Positions 1 to 9,919 are shown, counted from the stretch's first letter. The stretch: 64,000 nt of DNA from Cydia pomonella (GCF_033807575.1 NC_084710.1:18270357-18334356); one strand, 5' to 3'. Notes: generated from the letters alone by a model not told the origin. Program-made: numbers and translations.

Positions 1-457
1 GTGTCCGGGAGCGCGATATCAATGTTATTGAATCAAAAATAACATTACGCATTTAATAGCTTTTGTTTGTGTGCAAAATTATAACCCGACCAGTAATCTA
101 TGATCACGCGCCATATTGCGGAATTTCATTGGAACTACATTTTTCATACGGAACTGAACTGTCACCCTATACATGAGAATAACAGCGCTCTCTTGACAAT
201 AATCATATATTTCTGGTCGGGCTTTACAAATGATTAACGGTTCATTTGAAATATATATTCGTGATTATTTTTATCGAGCAAAAGTTTTCGATTCGAATTA
301 ATGAAGTTACTAGAGAAAGCCCGCCAAATGCTATTCATATTTTTGGAAACCGTATTATGTTAAGATCTATAAAAGTACAAATTCTAAATCCGAAAAATAA
401 AAGCTAGGGAAAGTGGGCTACAAAACTGAAGAGCTGCTACTGAAAACGATTTCACCC
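1..457. other. Region beyond the BTB stop codon
   Basis: No exon was recognised here. It would hold the 3' UTR of the short BTB model, or an intron if longer isoforms exist. A dispersed inverted-repeat element lies at about 80-224. Confidence 0.5.
82..224. repeat. TIR element, copy 1
   Basis: The ends are near-complementary (AACCCGACCAG at the left, CTGGTCGGGCT at the right). The interior, including CATATTGCGGAATTTCATT, recurs at 40929-41065 in the same orientation. Confidence 0.75.
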
Positions 458-565
458 TCACACTGGGCCGACCTCGTCGCCGTTGTCCATGCCGCCCGGG
501 GCATTGCTGCCGTTTTCGATATCGAACGGTACACGAACCACCATGTCCCAATAACTCACTCTCAC
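458..565 (-). CDS. BTB protein exon G: third tandem copy, ends in stop
   Basis: This copy encodes VRVSYWDMVVRVPFDIENGS and ends NGDEVGPV, followed by TGA. It lacks about 25 bases relative to exon E. The deletion removes the AT-hook and shifts the frame into the stop. It could be the true terminal exon or a decayed copy. The preceding intron would be 59 nt. Confidence 0.5.
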   Translation of the reverse strand: MRVSYWDMVVRVPFDIENGSNAPGGMDNGDEVGPV

Positions 566-3500
566 CTAATCTACTAATGACGATGCAACAATAAATATCG
601 TCTCTATCTAGAAACGAAACTCACTCTCACACTGGGCCTTCCTAGGCACGCCTTGGTGTAGATGTAGCGCGGGGTGTCGTCGTAGTCCATGCCATCCGGG
701 GCATTGCTGCCGTTTTCGCTGTCGAATGGTATACGAACCACCATGCCCCAATAACCCACCCTCACCTAGTCTACTAATGACAACGCAACATTAATATCGT
801 CTTTATCTTGTAAAGTAACTCACTCTCACACTGGGCCGACCTCGGCGCGGCTTGATGGAGCGCGGGGTGTCCCCGTAGTCTATGCCGGCCGGGGCATTGC
901 TGCCGTTCTCGATGTCGAACGGAATGCGAACCACCATGTCCTGATCAAATTTATTTGATTGTAAACTGGTTTTAAAATAGGCTAAAGTAAAAAAAAACAA
1001 TTCTATAATAAAAAACAACATGAGAGGTATATAATTAATTAAAAAGCTAAGTTTTACCTTATTCGGGCGTCCCATACTGTCCACTGGCTGACCGGTGTTA
1101 GGTGTCGAAAGGTGTTTGGGGTCACTGCTATCCTAAAAATATAAACAATTAAAAATATATGCGCTAAAAATATAGAACCATACATTCAACGGAACGATGG
1201 CAAGCGCCCCGACGGGATGACGTTGAGCCCCTGGAGGATGGGCCGTGCGCTGGTGTCGGACGCTACCTGCGCCGACATGTTGGCGGCGTCTTACATTTCA
1301 GCGACCAGTAAACATGACGGGGCAGCGGCGGACCCCCGAGAACGGCACAAGGCCAACAAATATGTCTCGGCACCAACTACGAGTTCGCAGCCTGTCGAGG
1401 CACTCGGGCCGTGGGGCAAAGGTGCGTGTAGGCTCCACAAGGAGCTCGGGAAGCGATTAAGGGAGGCAACAGGAGACCCTCGCGAAAGCAGCTTTCTCGC
1501 GCAAAGACTTCGCTATTGCGATACAGCGTGGGAATACTGCCTGCGTGATGGGCTGGAAATGTAGATTTATGCAATTTTATTTTTTTGAGTTAGGTTTAGT
1601 TATATTAGTTTATTTTATAAGTAGTTATAATTATTGTAACTTAAATTTAGTTCGTATGTACATCATTTAATAATAAATGTTTACATAGTTAAAAAAAATA
1701 CATTCAACGATTATAAATGTCACTGAAGTCATACAGTTTAATTTTACCCTTTCAACACATGCTTGCGAAGAATGCGGGAAAGCTATAAGTCATGACGTCA
1801 AGAACGATTTTTACGCTGAAGGCTTATCCAGAGAGTATTTTTTTGTTATCAAACCTCTTGGTAAGTGAATGAGTTCGAAATGTTCGAATTTATTTCCGAT
1901 ATGTAGCGACAGAATAATGCTACGGGCTACGGCGTAGCACTCGTAGCACGTAAGGGCGCTACGCGGGAGTGTTATTTTATCACATCCACCGCTGAGCTAT
2001 GATCGTAGAGCTACGTCGTAGCCGATAACATGGATTTTCCAGTATGTAGTGAAAATGCTTAGTAGAGGCAAAACGACAACGTATCGTGATTAGTGCTGAA
2101 TGGGTTATTTACTATTATATCGAAGGCAATTTGTTAACATGCGAGCGAAAGGAATTTTTTCATACTTTTCTTACATTTACATGAAAAGTAGTGTAATCTA
2201 ACGTCTTTAACACTCCACTCCCACAAAAGAATCGAATTAGTTTATAATGTACAATATAATATATTTACAATGAAAAAAAGTTTGAAATACCTGCGTATGC
2301 ATATCTATTAAAGACTGTGGCGGGCGATTGATGACAACAGGAGGCGTGAACACCGGGAGCTCGCCTGTAAGATTAAAACTTATTTAGGCTCTTTTAAATA
2401 TTTAATAATATTTTTATTTTTATTTAGGTATTTATTGGAAATTGGTGTTGGCCTTGTTAAGGTAGATTATGCGATTGAAACTTATTTGCGTGATTTTTGC
2501 AATAAAATAATGTTCTGACATACATTTACCCCCTTATTCATAAACGTCTACTAAAGTTGACAAGCAGCTAATAATCGTTTGTCCCTTTCCGTCGTATTGG
2601 TATGATGGAAAGGGACAAACGATTATTAGCGGCTTGTCAACTTTAGTAGACGACGACTTTTATCGTCATGTTATTAAAAGGTAGATTTGACAAATCTGCG
2701 CGTCATCGGGGATTTCGTGTCATCTATATATTTTCTCGATCTATAGGGGGCTAACGCAACGCAAATTACAACGAATAAATTGCGGGTTTAATTTTGAATG
2801 TCTGTCAGTAGGTATGTCTAAGTCACATAGGCAGCGTCACAGCTAAAAAGGCGTTTTCACTAAGTGATAACAATTTTTTTTTATAAAAATCGTTATTATC
2901 TCTAAAATAAGATCGATTTTAGTCTCCAAATGCGGTCAAGAATACATCTTTAATTGGCCCACGGTGTATTTTCCGATTCATAGCGAATATTACGCAAAAC
3001 TGCGTGGAGAGCGCTACTAGCACATACTGAGAGCCTACTGCGAAACACAAACATCGAATTTTTCTCTATCACTTGCATATTCCAGCGATAGAGAAGCAGA
3101 TAACGAAATTTTGATTATCGCGTTTCGCGATAGGCTCTCTGGGGGCCTACCGCGAAACACGTTCGACGTGATGCCTCTCTGTCGCACTTGTAAATTCGTA
3201 CGAAAGTGTGACAGAAAGGCAACGCGTCAAACGTGGTTCGCGGTAGGCCTTCTGTAAACAAACTGCTTTGATGAAACTGCCTTAGTGAAAACTTCTCAAA
3301 AAACAGTTTGAAGCATAGCATGTATGGTTACATAGCATAGCATGTATGGTTTATTCTATGGTTTACAATATGTGCTAGTGCTGCACTCTGGAGGCAGAAC
3401 ATTGTGGGTAAAACGTTAATAACCGCGCGAATAGCGCGATGGTCTTATCATCCATTCCAAGTTTGGCGCCGCGCGCCGTTTAATTTCTTCCTTTCTAATA

Positions 3501-4507
3501 ACCCTCTCGCGGTTGCGATAAGCCATAATTATTACGCAATTATTCACATATAAAAATAAACGAACAAGTAAAACTACAAACAGGCCAATTCGGACGTACA
3601 CTGATATCAGAATGAGACGTCAGATTTTTGGCGCGAGGTGAAAATGTGAAGTTTATGCTTCCAATGTAGCCCACAAGATGGCAGACCCTCCAACGCGCAC
3701 GTACCCTATTGGCCGCAACACGCCTTAGTGGGACTTAGTCAATTTGTGTAAGAAATTTGTATATTATAATATTCTGATGTCAGTGTACGTTCGAATTGGC
3801 TTGTTAGTCTCTACGCTGTTTGCATGGATTAGTAACCTCTGAAGACATCGACACGATCGATGTGCCAAAAATATGTATACACGACCTTATGGCCCATGTA
3901 TTAGGATAGTGTGTACATATTTTTGGCACTTCGTCGGTATCGATATTTTCAGACGTGACCGTACTTACAGTCGTGTCATAGATGCCTACTCGACGTAGCA
4001 CTTGCCGTGCAGTCCTAACGTAATAAATGTACTTAAAATGGATACTTACTATGATTATTAATGCCCAGTCCTTCTTTCGTTACTTTCGAAAGGCCCTTGA
4101 TTTTTAGAAATTGTGCTGCCGACACTAGTTCATCTAAGTTTTCTTCCAAGCATTGAGTTTTGCCACAATACATAAACTCTACAAGCGATTTGAGAACGCT
4201 AAATCTCATTTTCAATATGATCAACGGCTCACCATTCTGTTTCTGCAGAACTTCCTAAAAATAAGGTTTAAATACATAATAATACCACAATATTACCTAT
4301 ATCTGCCTACATATATCTTGGAATCGTAATAAATACCTGAAAATAAGCACTACTGGCCGCAAGAACCGCTTTGTGAACACGCAAAGTGTGTGAACTACAC
4401 ATTAGTGTCATGTCTACTAAGGATTGCATTTGTAGCAATTTACCAAATCTGGACATTAAGTGTTCCGAATAATCTTCATAATGCAGACTGTAACGTATTG
4501 GAGCCAT
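458..4507 (-). CDS. BTB/POZ-domain protein with AT-hook-like segments, 7-exon model
   Basis: BTB/POZ domains mediate dimerisation of insect transcription and chromatin factors. Seven exons join in frame from the ATG at 4507 to a TGA at 458, for 296 residues. Residues 1 to about 120 are the BTB domain (YSLHYEDYSEHL, VDMTLMCSSHTLRVHKAVLA, SSAYFQEVL, LVEFMYCGK, LDELVSAAQFLKIKGL). Residues 127-175 form a proline-rich linker ending GRPNK. Residues 176-214 end KPRRGRPSVR, an AT-hook core. Two degenerate repeats of that exon follow. No zinc finger or pipsqueak domain is visible, so other isoforms may use exons to the left of the window. It lies downstream of the ADAM10 gene on the same strand. I do not recognise the specific orthologue. 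Confidence 0.82.
625..765 (-). CDS. BTB protein exon F: second tandem copy of the AT-hook exon
   Basis: This copy encodes VRVGYWGMVVRIPFDSENGS and ends CLGRPSVR at an identical GTGAGT donor. The acceptor is GACTAG, leaving a 58-nt intron after exon E. It is open and phase 0. The basic residues before GRP are lost, so it is probably no longer a strong AT-hook. Many differences from exon E are synonymous. Confidence 0.6.
824..940 (-). CDS. BTB protein exon E: AT-hook exon, first of three tandem copies
   Basis: This 117-nt phase-0 exon runs from acceptor TGATCAG to donor GTGAGT. It encodes DMVVRIPFDIENGSNAPAGI and then DYGDTPRSIKPRRGRPSVR. KPRRGRP is a good AT-hook match. It is the best preserved of three copies spaced about 195-200 bp apart. 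Confidence 0.75.
1058..1132 (-). CDS. BTB protein exon D: linker with GRP motif
   Basis: This 75-nt phase-0 exon encodes DSSDPKHLSTPNTGQPVDSM and GRPNK. GRP is the core tripeptide of an AT-hook. The acceptor is ATTTTTAG and the donor is GTAAAA. Confidence 0.7.
1192..1697 (+). mobile_element. 5'-truncated retrotransposon 3' end with poly(A) and target duplication
   Basis: The 12-bp ATACATTCAACG occurs just before (1180-1191) and just after (1698-1709) this segment, which ends in an A-run. That is the mark of target-primed reverse transcription. It carries the C-terminal end of an open frame (1193-1564). The insertion lies in the BTB intron between exons C and D, antisense to the gene. Confidence 0.85.
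1193..1564 (+). CDS. C-terminal fragment of retroelement polyprotein
   Basis: The open frame has 123 codons and a stop, and no start of its own because the element is 5'-truncated. It begins NDGKRPDGMTLSPWRMGRAL, a block often found at the extreme C-terminus of non-LTR reverse-transcriptase proteins (GKRPDG followed by PW and GRxLVxDAT). The frame is intact, which agrees with a recent insertion. The clade was not determined. Confidence 0.7.
   Translation, partial: NDGKRPDGMTLSPWRMGRALVSDATCADMLAASYISATSKHDGAAADPRERHKANKYVSAPTTSSQPVEALGPWGKGACRLHKELGKRLREATGDPRESSFLAQRLRYCDTAWEYCLRDGLEM
1900..2040. repeat. CGTAGC-rich palindromic repeat
   Basis: Repeated and inverted CGTAGC/GCTACG words (GCTACGGGCTACGGCGTAGC) form a degenerate hairpin. 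A related stretch lies at about 49675-49745. Confidence 0.5.
2291..2364 (-). CDS. BTB protein exon C: linker
   Basis: This 74-nt exon, after acceptor CTTACAG, enters in phase 1 and exits in phase 0, exactly what the flanking exons require. It encodes ELPVFTPPVVINRPPQSLID and MHTQ. There is no domain. It was found by scanning for an exon that repairs the phase between exons B and D. Confidence 0.7.
2545..2652. repeat. Near-perfect hairpin element
   Basis: Two 46-base arms (2545-2590 and 2607-2652) are complementary with one mismatch seen, around a 16-base loop. The ends read CGTCTACTAAAGTTGACAAG. This is a typical small foldback element. Confidence 0.85.
2798..2970. repeat. Partial copy of the TACAC-GTGGGCT TIR element
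   Basis: It shares GTCTGTCAGTAGGTATGTCT and the end GGCCCACGGTGTA with the complete element at 26643-27860. Only the two end regions are present. Confidence 0.65.
3027..3139. repeat. Hairpin element with GAGAGCCTA ends
   Basis: The ends GAGAGCCTACTGCGAAACAC and GCGTTTCGCGATAGGCTCTC are inverted copies. A sister element follows only a few bases later. Confidence 0.65.
3144..3249. repeat. Hairpin element with GGCCTACCGCGAA ends, copy 1
   Basis: The terminal inverted repeats are GGCCTACCGCGAAACACG and GTGGTTCGCGGTAGGCC. The core contains CTGTCGCACTTGTAA. A second copy is at 60769-60861. Confidence 0.75.
3614..3715. repeat. Dispersed repeat, pair of 44887-45062
   Basis: It contains CAGATTTTTGGCGCGAGG and CCCACAAGATGGCAGACCCT, found inverted at 44887-45062. 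Confidence 0.65.
4050..4254 (-). CDS. BTB protein exon B: second half of BTB domain
   Basis: This 205-nt exon in phase 0 encodes EVLQKQNGEPLIILKMRFSV and LVEFMYCGKTQCLEENLDEL, then VSAAQFLKIKGLSKV. These are the C-terminal helices of a BTB domain. It ends NNH plus one base at donor GTAAGT. Confidence 0.92.
4337..4507 (-). CDS. BTB protein exon A: first half of BTB domain
   Basis: The exon encodes 57 residues from MAPIRYSLHYEDYSEHL to AASSAYFQ. It is ended by donor GTATTT inside the BTB fold at the usual SxYFx position. A possible acceptor (TTTTACAG) at 4527-4529 would place a 5' UTR splice 19 bases before the ATG. The second half of the domain follows after an intron of 82 bases. Confidence 0.9.
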
Positions 4508-5313
4508 TATAATTATTTTTACTCCACTGTAAAACCGTCTCCATTGATTTCAATTTACTGTATGACAGTCTTTCGACGTCCAGAGTTTGACAAGATTGTA
4601 ACAAACGAAAAACGAATAAAAATAATTTTACATTATTTTAATTTAAAACGACAGCCATTTCGTGGCTGCCAGTCAGTAGGTACCTTGGGTAAAGAGGTTA
4701 AAAGGTAAATCTATATGGCCGCCACGGCGTCGACCTACTTAATTGTTGTCTATGGTACGTTGGTTGTCCGATAAAAAAAAACAAATGTATAGAAGGCGAA
4801 TTATTGCGATTCGCCTCGACGAGCCTAGTGGACGTCAGGAGGCCAACCGCAAAAACCGAAATTCGCAAATTGCGGGGATCTTTCTCTTTTACTTTCACTA
4901 AGCCTTAATAGGAGAAAAATGCCCGCAATTGACGAACTTCGATTTTCGTGGTTATAGCCCAGGACGCCAGCCTCTTTAACTACAGTACATACTTGGTCAT
5001 TCAGCCATTGTATTATTGGTTTTGGTTGTTTCCATTTTGTTAAAAGGGTCAAATATTTGAAATTGTACACTTAATTTTTTTTTATTAATTTCAATGTTGT
5101 TATGTTCAGCCGGACAAGTATAAGTCTGACTCGCCTACCGAGGGTCTCGTACAAACTTTTTATTTTATTTATTTTTTACAATTTAATACTTTTCAGATTT
5201 TCCTTTTCCTTGCAGTATAAGACGATATAGCATACTTGCCAAATTTCATAGTTCTAGGTTAACGGGAAGTACTCTATAAATTTTGATTCCGTTGAGAGTG
5301 CTGAAATATAGTT

Positions 5314-5745
5314 TTTCTACTCGTCGACTGTAATGGTTGAATTAAGATTTCGTATACCAAACTATAATTGCGTACTTTTCATGTATGGACTCCCAACTCA
5401 ACTATAAAATTTATTTCGATACGCTGCAGTCGACTATAAAAAAATTGACCAATCACGTGCCGACGAGCTCCCATAGAACGGGGGACTGGCGGGCGGGGGC
5501 TCGCGCGTTTATGTGCAGTCAGCGTCAAATACTTCGTAGCAACCAAAGTAGCCAAATAGTTCGGTACACCATATGTTTAGTATGGTGTACCGAACTATTT
5601 GGCCACTTCGACTGCTACAAAGTATTTGACGTTGACTGTGCGTCTCGTAGCACACTTGGGCAAGTCAGCAAGCTTACCGCGAGTACCGCGTTTAGGTAAC
5701 GACATAAACGCGGTACTCGACTGAAAAGCTCTCATATCATATCAC
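5314..5745. repeat. Dispersed repeat interrupted by a hairpin element, copy 1
   Basis: It starts CTACTCGTCGACTGTAATGG and ends ACTCGACTGAAAAGCTCTC, and matches 31038-31419 piecewise. The hairpin 5515-5640 is absent from the other copy. Confidence 0.7.
5515..5640. repeat. Hairpin element nested in a repeat
   Basis: The two arms pair around ATATGTTTAGT. The left begins GCAGTCAGCGTCAAATACTT and the right ends AAGTATTTGACGTTGACTG, with a central TAGTTCGGTACACCAT arm. Confidence 0.8.
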
Positions 5746-8518
5746 CGTCGGCCGTATCTTTTATTTCACGTTAACTAAGAATTTTGATTATTTATTAGCT
5801 CCAAGGGACGTAAACCCAAGGACATGGTTTTAATTTCAACTCGATACGCGTTTCCGAGATAAAGGATCTTGACAGACGGTCAGACCTATGGACAACAAAG
5901 TGATCCTATAAGTTTAAGTAATGTAACTTTTCCATGAATTGGTTAGACGTGATTTTTTATTTGACACCTCTAAGCCACAACGGTAACGAGTATGTATACG
6001 GTTTCACTAGCGGCAGTACTACGGCATTGCTGGCTGCACGAAGACATTATTTAGCTAAAATAAAACACATACATTTTGTTGTATTCTTTTAATATTTAAA
6101 AAATGCAGAAAGAAATAGTAAATACGTTAGAAAATGAATTTATTACAAATTTGTATTTATAGTCCTTAATTAGAACAACAGCAAAAAGAGAACATTCGTA
6201 TCTTATTCGGCAGAAAAATAAGTGAAACTGAAAATCTATCACAGACTAACGTTATTTAAGTACTGTTGGATACAGAATATATTTAATGCTAAATATTATA
6301 TTTAATTAGCATTAGACCATAGTTCCAGTTCATAAAAACATTATAAATTAAATTGGAGGATACAAGTCAAGGCAGTAAAAAAAACCTAGTTGCTTGCTTT
6401 CAGGTTGGAATGTATAGTAGGAATGCAACGATTTGTTCATAAGGCACTTGGAACAAATACAGCGAGATTGTGGTCAGATGTGTCCATTAAATCTATGATC
6501 ATAATATTTAAACGTTTTCTATACAGTAAAATAAAAATTGTATTCATATCTTTTCGATACATATCTGAAATTACAAATAGTAGGTAATTTATATATAAAC
6601 AAGAAAACCATTACATAGTTCCATATAATCTAATCACATTTATCTTTTTAAAATGCACAATTAACACATACGATTATATTATAAGGAAGAACATCAATAG
6701 AGCTACGAGTTGAAACAGAAATATAGCGACAGGTGTCGAACAAACTCTAAACACAATCCATGTGGATCATGCGGACACAGATAATGCAACTTCCACATCA
6801 TCCACACAAGAAACATTAAAAAATACAAATTTGTAACATCTCCAATACTTTTAGTATCGTCTTAGAAATCCATTTCTACACAATAGTTTTTACGTTTTAC
6901 CCTTACCTTACCTCCCTACGACGAAGCTCATACACGACGGGCCGCGGTCACAAAGCTTTTGCGCCGCACCGCACGATTCGCATAAATATCGGAACACATT
7001 CTGATAAATATCTGAGATAGAAAAATGTACTTACTCGTAATCGTGTACTTCTATCCGTTATTCTGGTGGTATTTATGTACTAATAATTCCGTTTGCAAAA
7101 TATATTGATTTCCTTTTCACACTTTTTGGAACCTACTCTTGAGACCATAGACAAAACTCTTTATGAGAAAATGGTCTGTACATTTTAGGCGGGACCTAAA
7201 TTAAAAACAACAATATTTTTGTATCTAACATCTACAATAGGATAATTATCAACACTTTTTAATGTAATATACACTACAATATTGTCGTACTAATACGTTG
7301 AATTATTAAAGTGGATTCCATCCCAGATATTGCAGAACACAACGAGTAACCAACTGAAATTACAGCCACGAGTTCGCTTATTATCTAGGTATGACAATAC
7401 ATTTTTTATTTGTCTGTTAGTTCGTGTTAAATCCAATATTAATAAAAAAATAATATCCTTATTAATTAAACCTTTTAATTATGTGTATAATATTAGCATT
7501 TGGACGTCGATTTTGTGTAGGATTCAATAATTATCCACAAATAAATTTCCTGAATTTTGTTGCGTAAGCAGATAGTTATGGTCGGAGTTATTCTTAATGC
7601 GAAATAAAGCAGCCAGTTTGTAAAATTTGTGAGCTTTCTTGATTGCAAAAACTTCTTACTTTTTTTAAAGTAATTAATGCCTACGGCTAACCAACTCGTA
7701 TTAAAAATGGCATGATAAGAACAGCATAGTATCTATCCGAATGGACGATAAAGAATCCTACATAAATTTACGTTAAATCTTCTTAGACAAACATTTATGG
7801 GAGTTGAATATCTTAATCATCTATTTTAATGTCGATTGATAGATTGACTCGTTAATTGACGGCTATCTAAATTAACTGCATTGTCGCTAGATTAGCTGCA
7901 AGAAAAACCTACCATTGTACTAAGAATCATTTAAACTTCATAAATTTGTCGGAGATTTCTTTAAATTAATACTGCAAGTAAAATTACGCAATGAAATTAT
8001 GTAAAGTATTATAAAATATCCTTCAAATCATCGTATATGAACACTTTACATAAGTATGAGTAATTTTTTACAATACATAGCATGTAGAAAAAATAGAGAT
8101 TCATTTTTAGAGATCGTCCAGTAAAACGAGACCATCGCTAGTCTACAATCATGTTAAGGATGAACTCGTCACCACGAAGTCGTCTTTTAGTGTTAGAAAA
8201 ACGCTAATAAAATGTATACACATTTCAAGTTGCAGTCTTTGAGTAGACTGAGTGATAATTCGTTTCAGTGGCATGTTACATTAAATCTAATATTAAAAGC
8301 AAATTACAATATTTACACCTGTCGGCGATCACACCTAGCTAGCGGCTCGGCTAACGAAATTTGAATTCACTAGATACAAGTACTTAACACATAATAAGTA
8401 GCATCACGTATCACGTGTCAACCCCGTGGATACAACTTTCTTAGCCAGATTACACGCCGAGAGTTCGTCCGCACGTATTTAGAAATAGCTGCACCGCGTC
8501 ACAAAATGGTCACTTCAT

Positions 8519-9919
8519 TCAATTGTCAATGATTTTCAAGAAGTCCTCGTCCTCGGGGTCGGCCCTGGCGTCGGGCACCGTGTGTTTGAGCTCGCCGAAG
8601 GTGAAGGCGCGCCTGTGCTGCCGGGCGCCGTCCGGGCCGGCGCGCTGCTCCCAGCAGAACTGCGGCCGCGGCTCCGCGCCCGCCGACATGGGCATGGCGA
8701 GCTGCACGCGCGACCCGCACAGCGACGTGGCGCTCGCCTGCCGCTGCAGCTTGTCCTTGCCCACGACGAGCCGGAAGCCGCGCAGGTCGGCCCGCCCGAC
8801 CTCGTTCTCGCTCATCTGCCGCTTCAGCTTCGCGGCCTCGGTCCGGGCGGGCCGCCGGCTGCCGGCGGAGCTGGCGGTGTTGGTGTCGCTGGTGTCGGGG
8901 CTGCGGCGCAGCGTGTCGGCGGCGCCGTGGCCGCGGTCGAGCTCGCCGGCGCTGCCGTGGGGCTGCCGGCGGGCGCGCGCGCGCGGCAGATGGCCGTGGC
9001 TGGCCTGGCGCACGATGGCGGCGCCGGGCTGGCGGCGCGGCATGCTGCAGCTGCGCGGCACGAGCGCGTCGTGCGCCACGTTCTCGTACACGTGCGCGCC
9101 GTCGTCCTCCTGCGTGATGAGGTTCTGCCGGCTCTCGGTGGTCTCCTTTCGCTGCCCGACCGAGTTACTCTTTTTGTGCCCCGGATTTTTCGCTTCGGGG
9201 ACGTTCTTCACTAGTTTGCAGTCACTCGCGCTTCGGGGCAGTAGATTCGCATATCCGTGACTCTCCTGTTTTTGAGGCTTATCCACCGGTTTCGGACATG
9301 TCGGGGCGGCGGTGTCTGCATCATTTTTAGTGGAATTGGAATGTTTTAGCAGTTTATTTTGGGAAGGAGTCGTTTTGGCGTGGTCCGTGCCGGAAGTCGT
9401 CAGTGGGGTCGCCTCCTGGCGTTTTCTGTCGAGGTCGGGTTTGGACGATTTGTCGAGGACGACTTTAGTTTTGTCGCTCTTGCAGATTTTCACGCTGAAT
9501 CTGAACGGCGGTTTGAAGACGACCTGCAAGCGAGCTTTCTCGCCGGACAGCAGATTGGTGGCGCTCTTGGACGGTCTCGTTTTTCGTGTGCCCTTTTGTA
9601 CTTGTCGATGCGTGCGCTCGGTGAGTCCTAGGGGTATAGACTTAGATTTAGGCATGGCGGTAGGTTGTGGCGAGCTCAGAAGCCACTTCTGAACTTTCGT
9701 TAAAGCTTCCGTATCTTTAGTGGGGGTCGATGGATGTTTCTGCATAGAACTGTAGTCGATGGTTTCTTTCTTAATTTTAGATTTTCGTTTCTTTATTTTT
9801 CCTTTGTGTTTTGACAGAAGGACATGTTTCGGCGATTTCCCCTCAGCATTCGTCACTACTACGGCACTTTCCTTCGGAAGTTTGGCGGGGTCGTCCGGTT
9901 TCGCAGGATGACTTGGTTT
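8519..9919 (-). CDS. ADAM10: ADAM10 terminal exon v14: long cytoplasmic tail
   Basis: This 1,401-nt exon encodes 466 residues from KPSHPAKPDD to DEDFLKIIDN and a TGA stop. It has no folded-domain signature. It is basic and rich in Ser and Pro in its first part, and strongly GC-rich toward the C-terminus. Several basophilic kinase or 14-3-3-like motifs recur: PRSASD, KKSNSV, PRSCSMP, RQASH, KRQMSE and RQASAT. Tyrosine motifs include VYENV. Long open frames on the opposite strand are shadows of this exon. Confidence 0.92.
   Translation of the reverse strand, partial: KPSHPAKPDDPAKLPKESAVVVTNAEGKSPKHVLLSKHKGKIKKRKSKIKKETIDYSSMQKHPSTPTKDTEALTKVQKWLLSSPQPTAMPKSKSIPLGLTERTHRQVQKGTRKTRPSKSATNLLSGEKARLQVVFKPPFRFSVKICKSDKTKVVLDKSSKPDLDRKRQEATPLTTSGTDHAKTTPSQNKLLKHSNSTKNDADTAAPTCPKPVDKPQKQESHGYANLLPRSASDCKLVKNVPEAKNPGHKKSNSVGQRKETTESRQNLITQEDDGAHVYENVAHDALVPRSCSMPRRQPGAAIVRQASHGHLPRARARRQPHGSAGELDRGHGAADTLRRSPDTSDTNTASSAGSRRPARTEAAKLKRQMSENEVGRADLRGFRLVVGKDKLQRQASATSLCGSRVQLAMPMSAGAEPRPQFCWEQRAGPDGARQHRRAFTFGELKHTVPDARADPEDEDFLKIIDN

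Larger units (their letters stand above)
4527..8518. other. Interval between the ADAM10 stop and the BTB start
   Basis: No coding exon was recognised. The right part must contain the 3' UTR of ADAM10, and the left part the promoter or 5' UTR of the BTB gene. I could not place a polyadenylation site with confidence. A repeat with a nested hairpin lies at 5314-5745. Confidence 0.5.

Noticed and set aside
803..1084. A 93-codon minus-strand frame starting MDSMGRPNKVKL
   Set aside because: It reads through the intron between BTB exons D and E (GTAAAA donor at 1057, CAG acceptor at 941). The hydrophobic middle is translated AT-rich intron.
8523..9260. Long plus-strand open frames (245 and 210 codons) opposite the ADAM10 terminal exon
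   Set aside because: They are antisense shadows created by GC-rich coding sequence on the minus strand, whose frame is continuous with the rest of the protease.
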